This document shows positions 1 to 8,176 of a stretch of 64,000 nt of DNA, piece after piece. Origin of the DNA: Prevotella sp. BV3P1 (GTDB lineage: Bacteria > Bacteroidota > Bacteroidia > Bacteroidales > Bacteroidaceae); NCBI RefSeq assembly GCF_000479005.1, contig NZ_AWXC01000021.1, positions 1-64,000 of the forward strand, written 5' to 3'. The translations under genes were made by a program, and so were the position numbers. The first letter of the stretch is position 1; the number at the start of each line of letters is the position of its first letter. Under the pieces are notes generated by a model. It saw only the letters and a program-made list of their open reading frames with translations, did not search any database and was not told the origin of the DNA.

Positions 1-45
<45 letters not shown>

Positions 46-210
46 ATATATATATAAGGTATATCTTCTTTTATACTATACCTCTTTCTGTGCATTATGC
101 TTTAGTGCGCAGCGAAGCTTTGTTTCTCTTTTTGGAAGGTAATTCTTTGCCATCCTTGTATGGTTGTATATTCAGAAACTAAAAGTCAAATAAAAATTTA
201 TTGTATCGTT

Positions 211-393
211 ATGAGTAAAACAGAAACCAGAGCCGCAGTTAAAAAGGCGGCTTACATTAGTCCTCGCATAGTTTGCTTTTCAGTAGAGTATTCGCTCTGT
301 GCCGCAAGCCCAATTGGTGGTGGACATAAGAAAGCTGAATTCGATTCCGATCTTCTTGAAGATGAGGATGCGAATGTTCTCCTCATTCATTAG
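211..393 (+). CDS. Short SP-motif peptide preceding a fimbrillin-like gene
   Basis: This 60-residue protein has no signal peptide. Its core reads KK..YISP.I..F.V, then AASP and a glycine run (IGGG), then an acidic end (DSDLLEDEDA). The same core is seen in a 57-residue protein at 32519-32692, also next to a fimbrillin-like gene. I chose the ATG at 211 because homology to that second protein begins there; an in-frame ATG at 160 would add 17 unrelated residues. The stop is 74 bp before the start of the fimbrillin gene on the same strand, so co-transcription is likely. I do not know a function. It could be a chaperone, leader or assembly peptide for the neighbouring surface protein; that is inference from two associations. 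Confidence 0.7.
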   Translation: MSKTETRAAVKKAAYISPRIVCFSVEYSLCAASPIGGGHKKAEFDSDLLEDEDANVLLIH

Positions 394-467
394 TTGAGCC
401 CAACTCTTAAATACTTTATTCGTAATAACCATTTTTAATGAATTAATTTTATAAACAATTGAAACAG

Positions 468-2117
468 ATGAAAATAAAATTATTTATCTCATTTGCTGTT
501 TGCGTGGCTGTATCTGTGCTGATGTGCAGCTGTTCTGACGAAGAGAGTGCTGATAGTAATAATAATAGTAATAGTAATGGTCAGCTTACTGCCTTTACAG
601 GAGGTATCGTAACAGAGGCTCCTATGGAGCGTATGCAGCTTAGTACTCCTGAAATTTCAACAGAAGTCCCTGGCTTTCTCACTCGCACCTCTATGAATCG
701 TAACGACATCGGTGTTCAAGGAGTCTTCCTTTGGGAGCCTAAAGACGTGATCTATGTAGAGGACGATAATAAGACGTTGTTTCAGAGTCAGAATACAATC
801 AAAGATGCTGTAGATTGCACTACATTCTTGGTAGATGGTTCTTACACCAAAGAGGAATACAATGTGTACTATTGTGGTACTAACCCCAGTGCCGAAAAAA
901 AGAAAGTTGTTATCGCTAACAATCAGACCCAAGTAGCCTTTAACAATACCAAGCATTTTGGTGCCGCCGGCGATTGCGGTGTGGCAAAGGCAACGAAGAC
1001 TACCGTTGCAGGCAAGAGCGGTTATAAGTTCGACTTGGAGCACAAGGCATCTTATCTTTGCTTCCTTCCCTATATGACTTCTGAGGAACAACGCAAAAAC
1101 TATAAGATTAAAAGTATAGAGATAACCTCTGATAACAATATTGCCGGTACTTATAATCTTAGCCAATCAGGTCTTTCCGGTACGGGTGATTCAAAGACAA
1201 TTACGCTGAATGTAGGTACTAGCGGTCTTAAGCTTGCTGATCAAGCAACAGCAACTAAAAGTATTAAAAACTCACTTTACGTAGTTATAGCTCCCGGCAC
1301 CCATGCCTTGAAAGTAACATATACAGTTTCAGACGCAAAGAATACGGATATGACAATAACCAAAAGTTATAAATCACATACCTTTGGTGCCAATAAGATT
1401 TGTGATATTACCGTCAATCTTGGTGTCAGACATTACAGCGGTCGCAATTATTACATGTGGGATGCCGCCGAGAACTTTTGGTCAGGCCACGAGTGGGACG
1501 CTGCTACACCTTGGCAGCCAACAACGGAAGGTGCAGAAAACGATAATTATCCTAAGTCTAAGGCAACTGATGGCGCTCGTTGGTATCACGAAGGTGAAGG
1601 TTCTTTCGAGGCTTCCGTCAATCCTCTCTTCAAGCAGCTTCCCAATGCCAACGAAATGGCTTGGTACGTATTGAAGGGTGATGCCCATTGGGATATTACC
1701 ACCCAGTGGACGGTTTTCGGCAAGACTTATACCCGTGGTATATGGTTGAAGAAGCTCAGCGTCATCGCTAAAGAAAACGGTAAGGAACTTGCCGACTTAA
1801 AGAAGGCAGATCCCGATGGTAGAAACTTGCTGACTTATGCCTACGTCTACCCCCCTTTTTACGCCGACTACAACACTTTTGCAAAATCCGGCAAGCCAGC
1901 TGATAGTGAAATTAGTAATTACTTCTTTCTCCCTGCGTTGGGCTGTTACAGCAATGGTTGTCTTTGCGACATCGGTTCAGAAGGTTACTACTGGTCGTCC
2001 AGTGCTTCTTCACCCAGCAATAGTTTTCACGCTTACTTCCTGAGCTTCGGCAGTGGTAACGTGTACCTGTCCAACAACAGCCGCGAAAACGGGAATGTAG
2101 CGCAGCCTTTCGAGTAG
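468..2117 (+). CDS. Fimbrillin-family lipoprotein with C-terminal FISUMP/lectin-like domain
   Basis: The 549-residue product starts with a lipoprotein signal peptide (hydrophobic segment, then LMCSC). The middle is a beta-rich fimbrillin/Mfa-like region with a TRTS motif, typical of Bacteroidales pilin-type lipoproteins that are exported to the surface. The last ~220 residues differ: YYMWDA near the start of this part, then LPALG, GYYWSSS, a Tyr/Asn/Ser-rich stretch and a C-terminal NVAQPFE. This matches the layout of FISUMP or C-type-lectin-like domains. ATG 468 is preferred over the TTG at 459 because the signal peptide begins there. The likely role is surface attachment or a pilus tip. A similar two-part protein is encoded at 32736-34415. 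Confidence 0.8.
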   Translation: MKIKLFISFAVCVAVSVLMCSCSDEESADSNNNSNSNGQLTAFTGGIVTEAPMERMQLSTPEISTEVPGFLTRTSMNRNDIGVQGVFLWEPKDVIYVEDDNKTLFQSQNTIKDAVDCTTFLVDGSYTKEEYNVYYCGTNPSAEKKKVVIANNQTQVAFNNTKHFGAAGDCGVAKATKTTVAGKSGYKFDLEHKASYLCFLPYMTSEEQRKNYKIKSIEITSDNNIAGTYNLSQSGLSGTGDSKTITLNVGTSGLKLADQATATKSIKNSLYVVIAPGTHALKVTYTVSDAKNTDMTITKSYKSHTFGANKICDITVNLGVRHYSGRNYYMWDAAENFWSGHEWDAATPWQPTTEGAENDNYPKSKATDGARWYHEGEGSFEASVNPLFKQLPNANEMAWYVLKGDAHWDITTQWTVFGKTYTRGIWLKKLSVIAKENGKELADLKKADPDGRNLLTYAYVYPPFYADYNTFAKSGKPADSEISNYFFLPALGCYSNGCLCDIGSEGYYWSSSASSPSNSFHAYFLSFGSGNVYLSNNSRENGNVAQPFE

Positions 2118-2138
2118 TCTCTCCGATCGTTTTATTTT

Positions 2139-2237
2139 GAGCGGGCCCTTTAAAAGAACCCGCTCATAAATACCGCCACAGGCGGTCGATTTCAGCTTAT
2201 ATGACAAAAAGAGATCTAAAAAGGGTCTCTTTTTGTC
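2139..2237 (+). terminator. Cluster of three hairpins after the fimbrillin gene
   Basis: Three inverted repeats follow the stop codon: GAGCGGG/CCCGCTC (2139-2165), CCGCC/GGCGG (about 2174-2186) and a 12-bp stem GACAAAAAGAGA/TCTCTTTTTGTC (2203-2237). The last has a T-run and looks like an intrinsic terminator. Confidence 0.7.
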
Positions 2238-2473
2238 ACTTATTCCGAACTCTCGTATAATTTCATCATGAACTTGTGTTCTGCTCTTACAGCCTGTTGT
2301 TTCTTTGACAATAAGCCGGAAGGCCTGCCGGTACACATAGAGAAATCAAGGGAATTGGAACTTTTCTAAAGATTTTCTTATCCCGAACTCGCGTATACCT
2401 TTAATGATAGTGTGATGAAATCAGGAAAATTTCACATTCTTCATTTTGCTCCTTTGATGCCTATTGATGTTTC
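2238..2473. other. Gene-free stretch before the HU-like gene
   Basis: No convincing ORF on either strand. Two short similar segments (TTATTCCGAACTCTCGTATA near 2241 and TTATCCCGAACTCGCGTATA near 2378) repeat with a spacing of about 137 bp. I see no other structure. Confidence 0.5.
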
Positions 2474-2649
2474 TTGTTTTCACCTTTATTCTATTGTACC
2501 TTTGCATCGTCAGTCAGAGAGACTGATTCGGCAGACAAACCATGAAGCGGTAACCCGGACGATAAGCCGGCATTGAACAGGAAACCGCGTACCATGAAAA
2601 ACACACAGCCGAGAATTAATAATCAATCATTTAAAAACACACAATTATT
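2474..2649 (+). promoter_or_regulatory. Promoter and ~140-nt leader of the HU-like gene
   Basis: A TTG (2474-2476), 20 bp, then TACCTTTG (2497-2504) fits the Bacteroidetes sigma factor consensus. Transcription would start near 2511, giving a leader of about 140 nt before the ATG at 2650. The leader holds GTCAGTCAGAGAGACTGA, an inverted repeat, and further GC-rich segments. Confidence 0.65.
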
Positions 2650-3132
2650 ATGGCAGTAATGTATAAACTGTATCAAGACAAGAGAATGAGTTCTACAACC
2701 AAGGACAAGTGGTATGCCCGCGCCATTCATCCACAAGTGATCGAAACCGACGCTCTGGCCGAACGCATCCAGCGCAACTGTACCGTGAAGCGCAGTGACG
2801 TGGTGGCCGTACTGGCCGAGTTGGTAGAGGTGATGCAAGACGAATTGCAACAGAGCCGCGTGGTGAAACTTAACGGATTTGGTTCGTTTAAAATTGGCTT
2901 GAAAACTAAACCGGCCAACAAGGCAGCCGATTTTAACGTGACCAGCAATGTGGTGAACTATCGCGTGAACTTCCTTCCTGAGATGACGGGTGGCGGCGGC
3001 AAAGGCAAGAAGCGCAACCGCAGGTTCCTCGACGGTATCAAGGTTCAGGAGGCTCCCAAGAACCCCGTGGACACGAAGAAACCCGTTGCAGGAAAACCTG
3101 AGGAAAACGCAACTCCCAATCCGAAACCTTAA
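2650..3132 (+). CDS. HU-like DNA-binding protein (HU-HIG type)
   Basis: The 160-residue protein has an N-terminal HU/IHF-like fold of the kind common in Bacteroidales: helical segment with TDALAERIQRNC, then a beta-arm region with VVKLNGFGSFKIGLKTKPA around residues 75-95. A basic/proline-rich tail (KGKKRNRR, then KKPVAGKPEENATPNPKP) follows and may add DNA contacts. It is followed by a smalltalk-type peptide gene, which is the usual order in Bacteroides and Prevotella, where an amidase gene often comes next; no amidase is present here. Its own promoter and long leader lie upstream. Role: probably chromosome or mobile-element DNA architecture. Confidence 0.85.
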   Translation: MAVMYKLYQDKRMSSTTKDKWYARAIHPQVIETDALAERIQRNCTVKRSDVVAVLAELVEVMQDELQQSRVVKLNGFGSFKIGLKTKPANKAADFNVTSNVVNYRVNFLPEMTGGGGKGKKRNRRFLDGIKVQEAPKNPVDTKKPVAGKPEENATPNPKP

Positions 3133-3193
3133 ATCTTCCATCCTCCCTGCCCTCACGGGTGGGGAGGAATTTTGGAAAAAAACATGAATCACT

Positions 3194-3307
3194 ATGAAAC
3201 GCATTAATTGGAAACTTATATTCAAGCTCATTATCACCATCGCCACCGCCACCGCCATCCTGGGCATGCTCAACTCGCAAGACAAACTGCCTTACAACGA
3301 AAATTGA
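3194..3307 (+). CDS. Smalltalk-family peptide
   Basis: A 37-residue peptide, MKRINWKLIF then a hydrophobic Ile/Ala/Thr-rich helix and LNSQDKLPYNEN. Length, basic start and single hydrophobic segment match the smalltalk proteins found downstream of HU-like genes in Bacteroidales. Function of the family is unknown; it is probably membrane associated. Confidence 0.7.
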   Translation: MKRINWKLIFKLIITIATATAILGMLNSQDKLPYNEN

Positions 3308-3436
3308 AGAGCATCACGGGAGGACCGTTGGACTGGGCGTATCGAACAATGGAACGTACGACTGCGCCTCGTGACGAACGTACTTTTGCTTCTGGCAGCC
3401 ATCGTGGCTATTCTCAGTTGCTCGAGGATTCTCTGA
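3308..3436 (+). other. In-frame continuation after the smalltalk stop, encoding a hydrophobic segment
   Basis: Reading on in the smalltalk frame past the TGA at 3305-3307 gives 42 open codons to another TGA at 3434-3436. The translation ends VRLRLVTNVLLLLAAIVAIL then SCSRIL, a clear membrane-spanning helix. No ATG, GTG or TTG start is visible in this frame, so it could only be expressed by readthrough or from a non-standard start, or it may be a relic. Confidence 0.3.
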
Positions 3437-3437
3437 A

Positions 3438-3475
3438 GGGTGGTTCACAAACAAAGCTAATTGATAGAACCGTCC
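3438..3475. mobile_element. Decayed remnant of the MITE-like element
   Basis: GGGTGGTTC at 3438-3446 resembles the left terminal repeat, and ACAAAGCTAATTGATAGAAC (3451-3470) closely matches the right end of the copy at 4441-4633. The internal part is missing. Confidence 0.45.
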
Positions 3476-3486
3476 TGAAATAATGC

Positions 3487-3512
3487 AAAGCCAACCTGTC
3501 ACGGTTGGCTTT
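3487..3512 (+). terminator. Intrinsic terminator
   Basis: Perfect 10-bp stem AAAGCCAACC/GGTTGGCTTT with a 6-nt loop, ending in T residues. It closes the HU-smalltalk unit. From 3513 to 3662 I see no gene or other feature. Confidence 0.8.
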
Positions 3513-3662
3513 GTCTTTGGTTGATGCGTCAATGATTTGTTGCTTTTACAGAGAGGCGAATCTGACCACAGAATGGGAGTGGCACAATCGGTTTGGTGAA
3601 AACTATTTGTTGGAAAAAAGTATCATTTTTAGGGTTGTAGTAGATATTTCATGCGTTTTTTC

Positions 3663-3693
3663 TTGGTTTGGTGTGGATGAATGCCTAAATTTG
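3663..3693 (+). promoter_or_regulatory. Promoter of the PAP2 gene
   Basis: TTG (3663-3665), 20 bp, then TAAATTTG (3686-3693). The start codon is 50 bp downstream. Confidence 0.55.
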
Positions 3694-3742
3694 CACGTAA
3701 ATTAGTAATTTACAGCACATTTTTATTGCATGCGGATGACAA

Positions 3743-4426
3743 ATGGTTGACGCGATACTCCATTTTTACAATATACTTTTGAATTGGGACCACACGGCGT
3801 TGTTGGCTGTGAACGGCTACCATTCTGAATTTTGGGACCGTTTCATGTGGATGTACAGTTACAAGTGGACCTGGGTGCCGTTCTATATCAGTTTGGCTTA
3901 TGTGGTGTTTCGCAACTTTTCGCTGAAAGCAAGCCTCCTGTTTGTGCTGTGCATCACGTTGGTTATTACATGTGGCGACCAAATCACATCCACGTTGATT
4001 CGTCCTTGGGTGGGGAGGCTGCGGCCGAGTCATTTGGATAATCCCATCTCACCACTTGTCCATATTGTGGATGGATACCGTGGTGGAGCCTTCAGCTTTC
4101 CGTCGGCCCATGCCGCCAATAGCTGGGGACTCACCAGCTTTATGATTCTTCTCTTGCGACGGCGATACCTCTGCCTGTTTCTGATTTTCTGGGCCTTGCT
4201 GACGTGTTATTCGCGCCTGTATCTGGGCGTTCACTATCCCGGCGACTTGTTGGCAGGCATGTGTATTGGTGTGCTGTGTGCCAGCGTCATCTACTATTTG
4301 TTTCGTTTATTGTTAAGACGATATGTCGATGCAGATGAGTTGAAGCCCAAAACGATGGTGCACGTAAACAGTCCCTTCGCCGTGGGTTGTCTTACGATGG
4401 TGGTGATGGTGGTACTGAGCTGTTAG
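3743..4426 (+). CDS. PAP2-family membrane phosphatase
   Basis: The 227-residue integral membrane protein carries the three PAP2 signature motifs: RPWVGRLRP (87-95; Arg replaces the usual first Lys), PSAHA (120-124) and SRLYLGVHYPGD (157-168) with the catalytic His and Asp. Such enzymes dephosphorylate lipid phosphates such as undecaprenyl pyrophosphate or phosphatidylglycerophosphate; the substrate cannot be told from sequence. About five hydrophobic segments flank the motifs. It has its own promoter, and a MITE-like element begins 14 bp after the stop. Confidence 0.88.
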   Translation: MVDAILHFYNILLNWDHTALLAVNGYHSEFWDRFMWMYSYKWTWVPFYISLAYVVFRNFSLKASLLFVLCITLVITCGDQITSTLIRPWVGRLRPSHLDNPISPLVHIVDGYRGGAFSFPSAHAANSWGLTSFMILLLRRRYLCLFLIFWALLTCYSRLYLGVHYPGDLLAGMCIGVLCASVIYYLFRLLLRRYVDADELKPKTMVHVNSPFAVGCLTMVVMVVLSC

Positions 4427-4440
4427 CGGCAGGAACTAAA

Positions 4441-4633
4441 GGCTGGTTCTATAAATTACCACCGCATAAAGTCATTAAATTTTTATGAAACACGTTTTGT
4501 TATCTTTTGGCTTCTTTTTGGTTCAAAATGTAAGTTCGTTCAGTCGTGTAGCTCGCTACACTCCTTCACTCTCTCGCATTTTGACCTCAAAAATAAGTTC
4601 AAAATCTAACAAAGCTAATTTATAGAACCAGCC
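4441..4633. mobile_element. MITE-like element, copy 1 (193 bp)
   Basis: The ends are exact 18-bp inverted repeats: GGCTGGTTCTATAAATTA at the left and TAATTTATAGAACCAGCC at the right. There is no coding capacity. Both flanks carry TAAA, a possible 4-bp target duplication. A related element lies at 14551-14684. Confidence 0.75.
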
Positions 4634-4667
4634 TAAACAATGCAGAACAACGAATGGAGCTGAAAAC

Positions 4668-5558
4668 ATGACCAATCAACATCAACGATTAGACGAATCC
4701 TTGCAAGAATCATGCGGCGACAACGGTGCTGCCGATTCAACACCTGTCGGGAATCAGGTTGCCCGCTGTGGTGAGTCTTTTCATCCCATTGCTTATTTTC
4801 ACTCACCCTTCACGTCCAAGTTTGGCATTCCCAAGCAGAGCGGACTGGCAGCTGGTTTGCACGGCACGCTTGTCTTTGAGCCTCCCTATCGCCAAGCTGA
4901 TGCCTTGCGGGGCATCGAGGGTTTTGACTATCTGTGGCTCATTTGGCAGTTCAACGCCAATCCACATCAGTCGGACAGTCTGTTGGTGCGCCCGCCCGTG
5001 TTAGGAGGAAACCAGAAGGTAGGCGTGTTTGCCAGTCGTTCACCCTTTCGCCCCAACCCCATCGGTCTGTCATCGGTGTTGCTGGAGCGTGTGGAGTGGG
5101 ACACCCCGCAGGGACCTGTGCTGCATGTGCTGGGGGCAGACTTGATGGATGGGACGCCCATCTACGACATCAAACCCTACGTGCCATATGCCGACTGTCA
5201 TCCGGATGCCCGAAGCGGGTTTACCGATTTGTCGAAGATTCAGCGGTTGAAGGTGGTGATTCCCGATGAGGTGGCGCGTCAGTTCACGCCTGACAAGTTG
5301 CACACTTTGAAAGAAGTGCTCTCTCTTGATCCGCGTCCGGCTTACCAACGGTCGAGCGAAAAAATATACGGCATGCCGTTTGATGGTAAGGATGTGAAGT
5401 TCAGGGTTGTAGAAAATGATGCCACCCATGGTTGGGATGGGCAAGATGCGCAATCAGCATCGTCTGCCTGTCGTGCCACGGAAAACGCTTCCTTAAAAAT
5501 GTCTGACGGGGCAGTGCGTGGAGAAATCTTGATTGTTCTGGGCATCTCTGAAGGATGA
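4668..5558 (+). CDS. trmO: TrmO (TsaA) tRNA t6A37 N6-methyltransferase
   Basis: The core (residues about 35-255) matches the TrmO/TsaA family: PIAYFHSPFTSKFGIPKQSG, then GFDYLWLIWQF, VGVFASRSPFRPNPIGLSSV, a region with DLMDGTPIYDIKPYVPYAD, and a C-terminal lobe with DPRPAYQ. The family methylates N6-threonylcarbamoyladenosine at position 37 of tRNA-Thr with SAM. About 35 N-terminal and 40 C-terminal residues are low-complexity and fall outside the domain. The gene starts 34 bp after a MITE-like element and converges with tatC. Confidence 0.9.
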   Translation: MTNQHQRLDESLQESCGDNGAADSTPVGNQVARCGESFHPIAYFHSPFTSKFGIPKQSGLAAGLHGTLVFEPPYRQADALRGIEGFDYLWLIWQFNANPHQSDSLLVRPPVLGGNQKVGVFASRSPFRPNPIGLSSVLLERVEWDTPQGPVLHVLGADLMDGTPIYDIKPYVPYADCHPDARSGFTDLSKIQRLKVVIPDEVARQFTPDKLHTLKEVLSLDPRPAYQRSSEKIYGMPFDGKDVKFRVVENDATHGWDGQDAQSASSACRATENASLKMSDGAVRGEILIVLGISEG

Positions 5559-5560
5559 AT

Positions 5561-5613
5561 AAAAAAAATCCACTGATGACTGATGACCAAAAGTGGGCAA
5601 CAGTCAGTAGTGG
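5561..5613 (-). terminator. Terminator between trmO and tatC
   Basis: CCACTGATGACTG (5570-5582) pairs with CAGTCAGTAGTGG (5601-5613). On the minus strand it is followed by a T-run (the A8 tract at 5561-5568), as expected for the end of the tat operon. Confidence 0.65.
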
Positions 5614-5669
5614 AAATATTTGATGATGAATCGCGCAGGATACGCACCAATGTCTAGATGTGGCTGGCG

Positions 5670-6491
5670 TTAGTCGTTATCTTCTTCTTCTGTTGAGGGA
5701 ACAGCCTCTTCGGCTTGTTTGGAATCGCCTATATTGGTCATCCTCACAATCACGATACTCACTTCGTACAGCATCCAAATAGGCAGAGATACGATGAGCA
5801 GGGTGAACACGTCGGCCGTGGGTGTGACGATGGCTGCCAGGATGAGAATGACGACAATGGCTTGTCGGCGGTATTTAGACATCCATTCGGCCCGCAGCAA
5901 TCCGAAAATGGCCAATAGCCAACTGATGACGGGAATCTCAAACACAATGCCAAACACCAAGCTCATCATGAGCATCGTGTCCATGTACGACTCCAGCGAC
6001 AGCATGGTTTGCACTTCGTCGCTGACCTGGTAGGTACCTAAAAAGCGGACGGTGAGCGGGAAGATGAGATAATAATTGACGAGAATGCCAATGATGAACA
6101 TGATGTACCCGCTGCCCACAATCTTCAGGGCATATCGTTGTTCTCGCTGGTACAGAGCGGGTGCGATGAACTTGTACAACACGTACAAGATGTAAGGTGA
6201 GGCGCACAAAACTCCGAAGCAGAGTGCCGTCTTCATGTGTATCATGAACTGCTCGGTGAGCCCGATGTTCACCAGTTGGATGTTGAACGGCTCTACGCCC
6301 AGCAGGCGATACGTCACGAAGTGGCAGTCTTTGGGTGCCAGTACAATGTTAAAAATCTCTTCCTTGAACATGAATGCCGCGATGCCACAGATGAGGGCTA
6401 CGGCAATAATGCGTATGAGCGTGCCACGAAGCACGTCCAAATGTTCCCAGAAGGTGAGTTCTAAATCTTCTTCCATCATGAAACCCTCCAT
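5670..6491 (-). CDS. tatC: Sec-independent protein translocase TatC
   Basis: The 273-residue product has six hydrophobic segments and the conserved N-terminal FWEHLDVLR motif (residues about 14-22), followed by typical TatC loops such as SPYILYVLYKFIAPALYQRE. TatC binds twin-arginine signal peptides and forms the translocation core with TatA. The C-terminus is acidic (QAEEAVPSTEEEDND). The tatA gene ends 65 bp upstream on the same strand, so the two form an operon. A second Met at codons 5-6 is an alternative start. Confidence 0.95.
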   Translation of the reverse strand: MEGFMMEEDLELTFWEHLDVLRGTLIRIIAVALICGIAAFMFKEEIFNIVLAPKDCHFVTYRLLGVEPFNIQLVNIGLTEQFMIHMKTALCFGVLCASPYILYVLYKFIAPALYQREQRYALKIVGSGYIMFIIGILVNYYLIFPLTVRFLGTYQVSDEVQTMLSLESYMDTMLMMSLVFGIVFEIPVISWLLAIFGLLRAEWMSKYRRQAIVVILILAAIVTPTADVFTLLIVSLPIWMLYEVSIVIVRMTNIGDSKQAEEAVPSTEEEDND

Positions 6492-6556
6492 GGGTGGTGT
6501 GTCAATCCCTTCCTAATGTGTTGAGATAGGGGAGTGTAAGAAAGGCGGCTGTCGTC

Positions 6557-6742
6557 TTATTTCTTCGTTTCAGTATCTTTGGTTTGTTGGTCTGGATCGA
6601 GGTCTTTCTCGATGCCGTTCACGCCATCTTTGAAACTTTTCACTCCTTTGCCCAAGCCTTTCATCAGCTCAGGGATTTTCTTTCCTCCAAACAGGAGAAG
6701 AACAACAAGTACGATGAGTACAATTTCCGGTGTTCCTAACAT
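6557..6742 (-). CDS. tatA: Twin-arginine translocase subunit TatA/E
   Basis: The 61-residue form starts [20 protein letters not shown], the standard TatA membrane helix, followed by the [20 protein letters not shown] amphipathic helix and a charged tail. An upstream in-frame ATG at 6811 would add 23 residues not typical of the family, so I prefer 6742. TatA oligomers form the pore used by TatC-bound substrates. Confidence 0.9.
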   Translation of the reverse strand: MLGTPEIVLIVLVVLLLFGGKKIPELMKGLGKGVKSFKDGVNGIEKDLDPDQQTKDTETKK

Positions 6743-6889
6743 AATATCAATGTTTGTATTGAGCACCACGGGCTGCCCATCTGGTGAGAAACTCACTGGC
6801 AGCGTAGGCATCTGCCTGGGTGCTATGGTTAGTGGTTTTGTTTTTTCAATGTATGTTTCGCATCACCATTGCTGGCTTGTGCGATGATG

Positions 6890-6920
6890 CAAATGTACGA
6901 ATAATATTTCAAACGACAAG
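6890..6920 (-). promoter_or_regulatory. Promoter of the tatAC operon
   Basis: On the minus strand, CTTG (6917-6920) and TACATTTG (6890-6897) are spaced 19 bp apart, matching the Bacteroidetes consensus. The leader to tatA would be about 140 nt. Confidence 0.55.
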
Positions 6921-6925
6921 CATAG

Positions 6926-6966
6926 GGGCTGAGAAATCAATGAGGTAGGTCAACATTTCTCAGCCC
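6926..6966. promoter_or_regulatory. Inverted repeat in the divergent tat / cassette intergenic region
   Basis: A perfect 12-bp stem GGGCTGAGAAAT/ATTTCTCAGCCC with a 17-nt loop sits just upstream of the tat promoter. It is between two divergent genes, so it is not an obvious terminator. A role as operator or insulator is possible. The rest, up to 7200, is AT-rich with no gene. Confidence 0.5.
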
Positions 6967-7204
6967 TTATACACTGCTCTTACATTTAATAGGCCGTTTA
7001 TTGTCAAAAACAATCATATTGATTAGTTCAATTCGTTGTTAAAAACAGAATTGTACCTGAAAACAAAACACCTTTTTTATTAAAAAATCTGTGAGAAAAA
7101 TATAAAATATTACACACTAAGTTTGCATATTGTGAAATATTACACTACATTTGTCATGTTTGACAATACAAACAATCCATATAAGAAATAAAACATCAAA
7201 GATA

Positions 7205-7277
7205 TTTTTTACAATCAATTTGATTGTAAAAAAGACAACGAAATATTTGTCCCTTATCCTGATTATTTCTATATTTG
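7205..7277 (+). promoter_or_regulatory. Promoter with palindromic operator for the three-gene cassette
   Basis: A TTTG (7246-7249), 20 bp, TATATTTG (7270-7277) promoter is clear. Twelve bp upstream of the -33 element lies a 29-bp near-perfect palindrome (7205-7233, arms TTTTTTACAATCA/TGATTGTAAAAAA). This suggests regulation by a dimeric DNA-binding protein. Confidence 0.65.
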
Positions 7278-7311
7278 CACCATAACATCTTATCAACAAA
7301 CAATTACACAC

Positions 7312-7752
7312 ATGGCAATTAATCATTCCAACATATCAAACTTTAACAGTAGCCAATGGCATATTGTAGTACAACAGCGTGACACCCCTTCACGTTTTGA
7401 AGCCGTCGTGCCAACATCAACCTTACAAGGCATTGTTACGAGAATCGTTCATGTTGACAGACTCTCTGAACTGCTCATCAAGGCTGTGAATAACAGAACA
7501 AGGGAACGCAACTATTTCAAGAAACTGGTGGAACTCTTTCAAGGTGAGGTTACGGAAGAAGAGTTTGACAAGGCGATTGAAGAAAATGAAGATGATTATG
7601 TCGTCACAGCTGACGGAACACCGTCACGGGAAGATTTGATGCTGGCGTGCGAGGCTGCCAAGCAGATAAAAGATGTCAGGGATATTGACGACTTCGCTGC
7701 CCTCTTTTCTTTTAATCCAGAATCCACGATAAAGGAAATTGAAGCCAAATGA
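7312..7752 (+). CDS. Uncharacterised protein, first gene of a three-gene cassette
   Basis: I do not recognise this 146-residue soluble protein. It has a Ser/Asn-rich start, a middle with RNYFKKLVELF, and an acidic helical C-terminal half (EVTEEEFDKAIEENEDD). The stop overlaps the next start by 4 bp (ATGA), implying translational coupling. It is the first gene after a strong promoter and operator-like palindrome. Nothing suggests export. Confidence 0.75.
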   Translation: MAINHSNISNFNSSQWHIVVQQRDTPSRFEAVVPTSTLQGIVTRIVHVDRLSELLIKAVNNRTRERNYFKKLVELFQGEVTEEEFDKAIEENEDDYVVTADGTPSREDLMLACEAAKQIKDVRDIDDFAALFSFNPESTIKEIEAK

Positions 7753-8174
7753 CAAAGTATATTACTCCGGGAGATATTGTGGAGGGGAAGAAATGCCATG
7801 TGATGACGCGCAAATATGAGTTTAAAAGGTTGCAGAAAGACCCAATAACGAAAAAGAACATGGTCATGTACGAATTAGACAGAAATTGCAGTGTAGAGAT
7901 AACGCAGTGCATGGAACTGTCTGAAGATGACTTGCACTTGCGATTGGTGAAAAAGGTGGGGATGAAACTCGGAGATTGTCTCATGGGAGATGCCATACAA
8001 ATGTACGTCGACACCTTTCGACCTATCACGTTCACGGTCAAGGAGGGACAAAGCGGACGGCACGGAGCATGTCTCGTTGACACGAAAAAGAGAACGATTG
8101 GTAAATTGAAATATAACGTAGCGGTATTTAACAAGCTCTTGGGGTACTCTCCAAACAGCATAACTGAAAAGTAA
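7749..8174 (+). CDS. Uncharacterised protein, second gene of the cassette
   Basis: A 141-residue soluble protein of mixed alpha/beta character with many Lys and Met residues (MTKYITPGDIVEGKKCHVMT at the start). I do not recognise a family. It overlaps the upstream gene by 4 bp, and the next gene starts 2 bp after its stop. The tight packing indicates that the three products work together. Confidence 0.75.
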   Translation: MTKYITPGDIVEGKKCHVMTRKYEFKRLQKDPITKKNMVMYELDRNCSVEITQCMELSEDDLHLRLVKKVGMKLGDCLMGDAIQMYVDTFRPITFTVKEGQSGRHGACLVDTKKRTIGKLKYNVAVFNKLLGYSPNSITEK

Positions 8175-8176
8175 AA

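Noticed and set aside
657-1166. 169-codon minus-strand ORF inside the fimbrillin gene
   Set aside because: It is antisense to a gene with clear domains and has no recognisable features.
3505-3705. 66-codon ORF between the HU-smalltalk unit and the PAP2 gene
   Set aside because: It starts inside a terminator hairpin and overlaps the PAP2 promoter.
6926-6966. Inverted repeat as an intrinsic terminator
   Set aside because: It lies between divergent genes with no upstream transcript to end and has no T-run; kept as an unexplained site.
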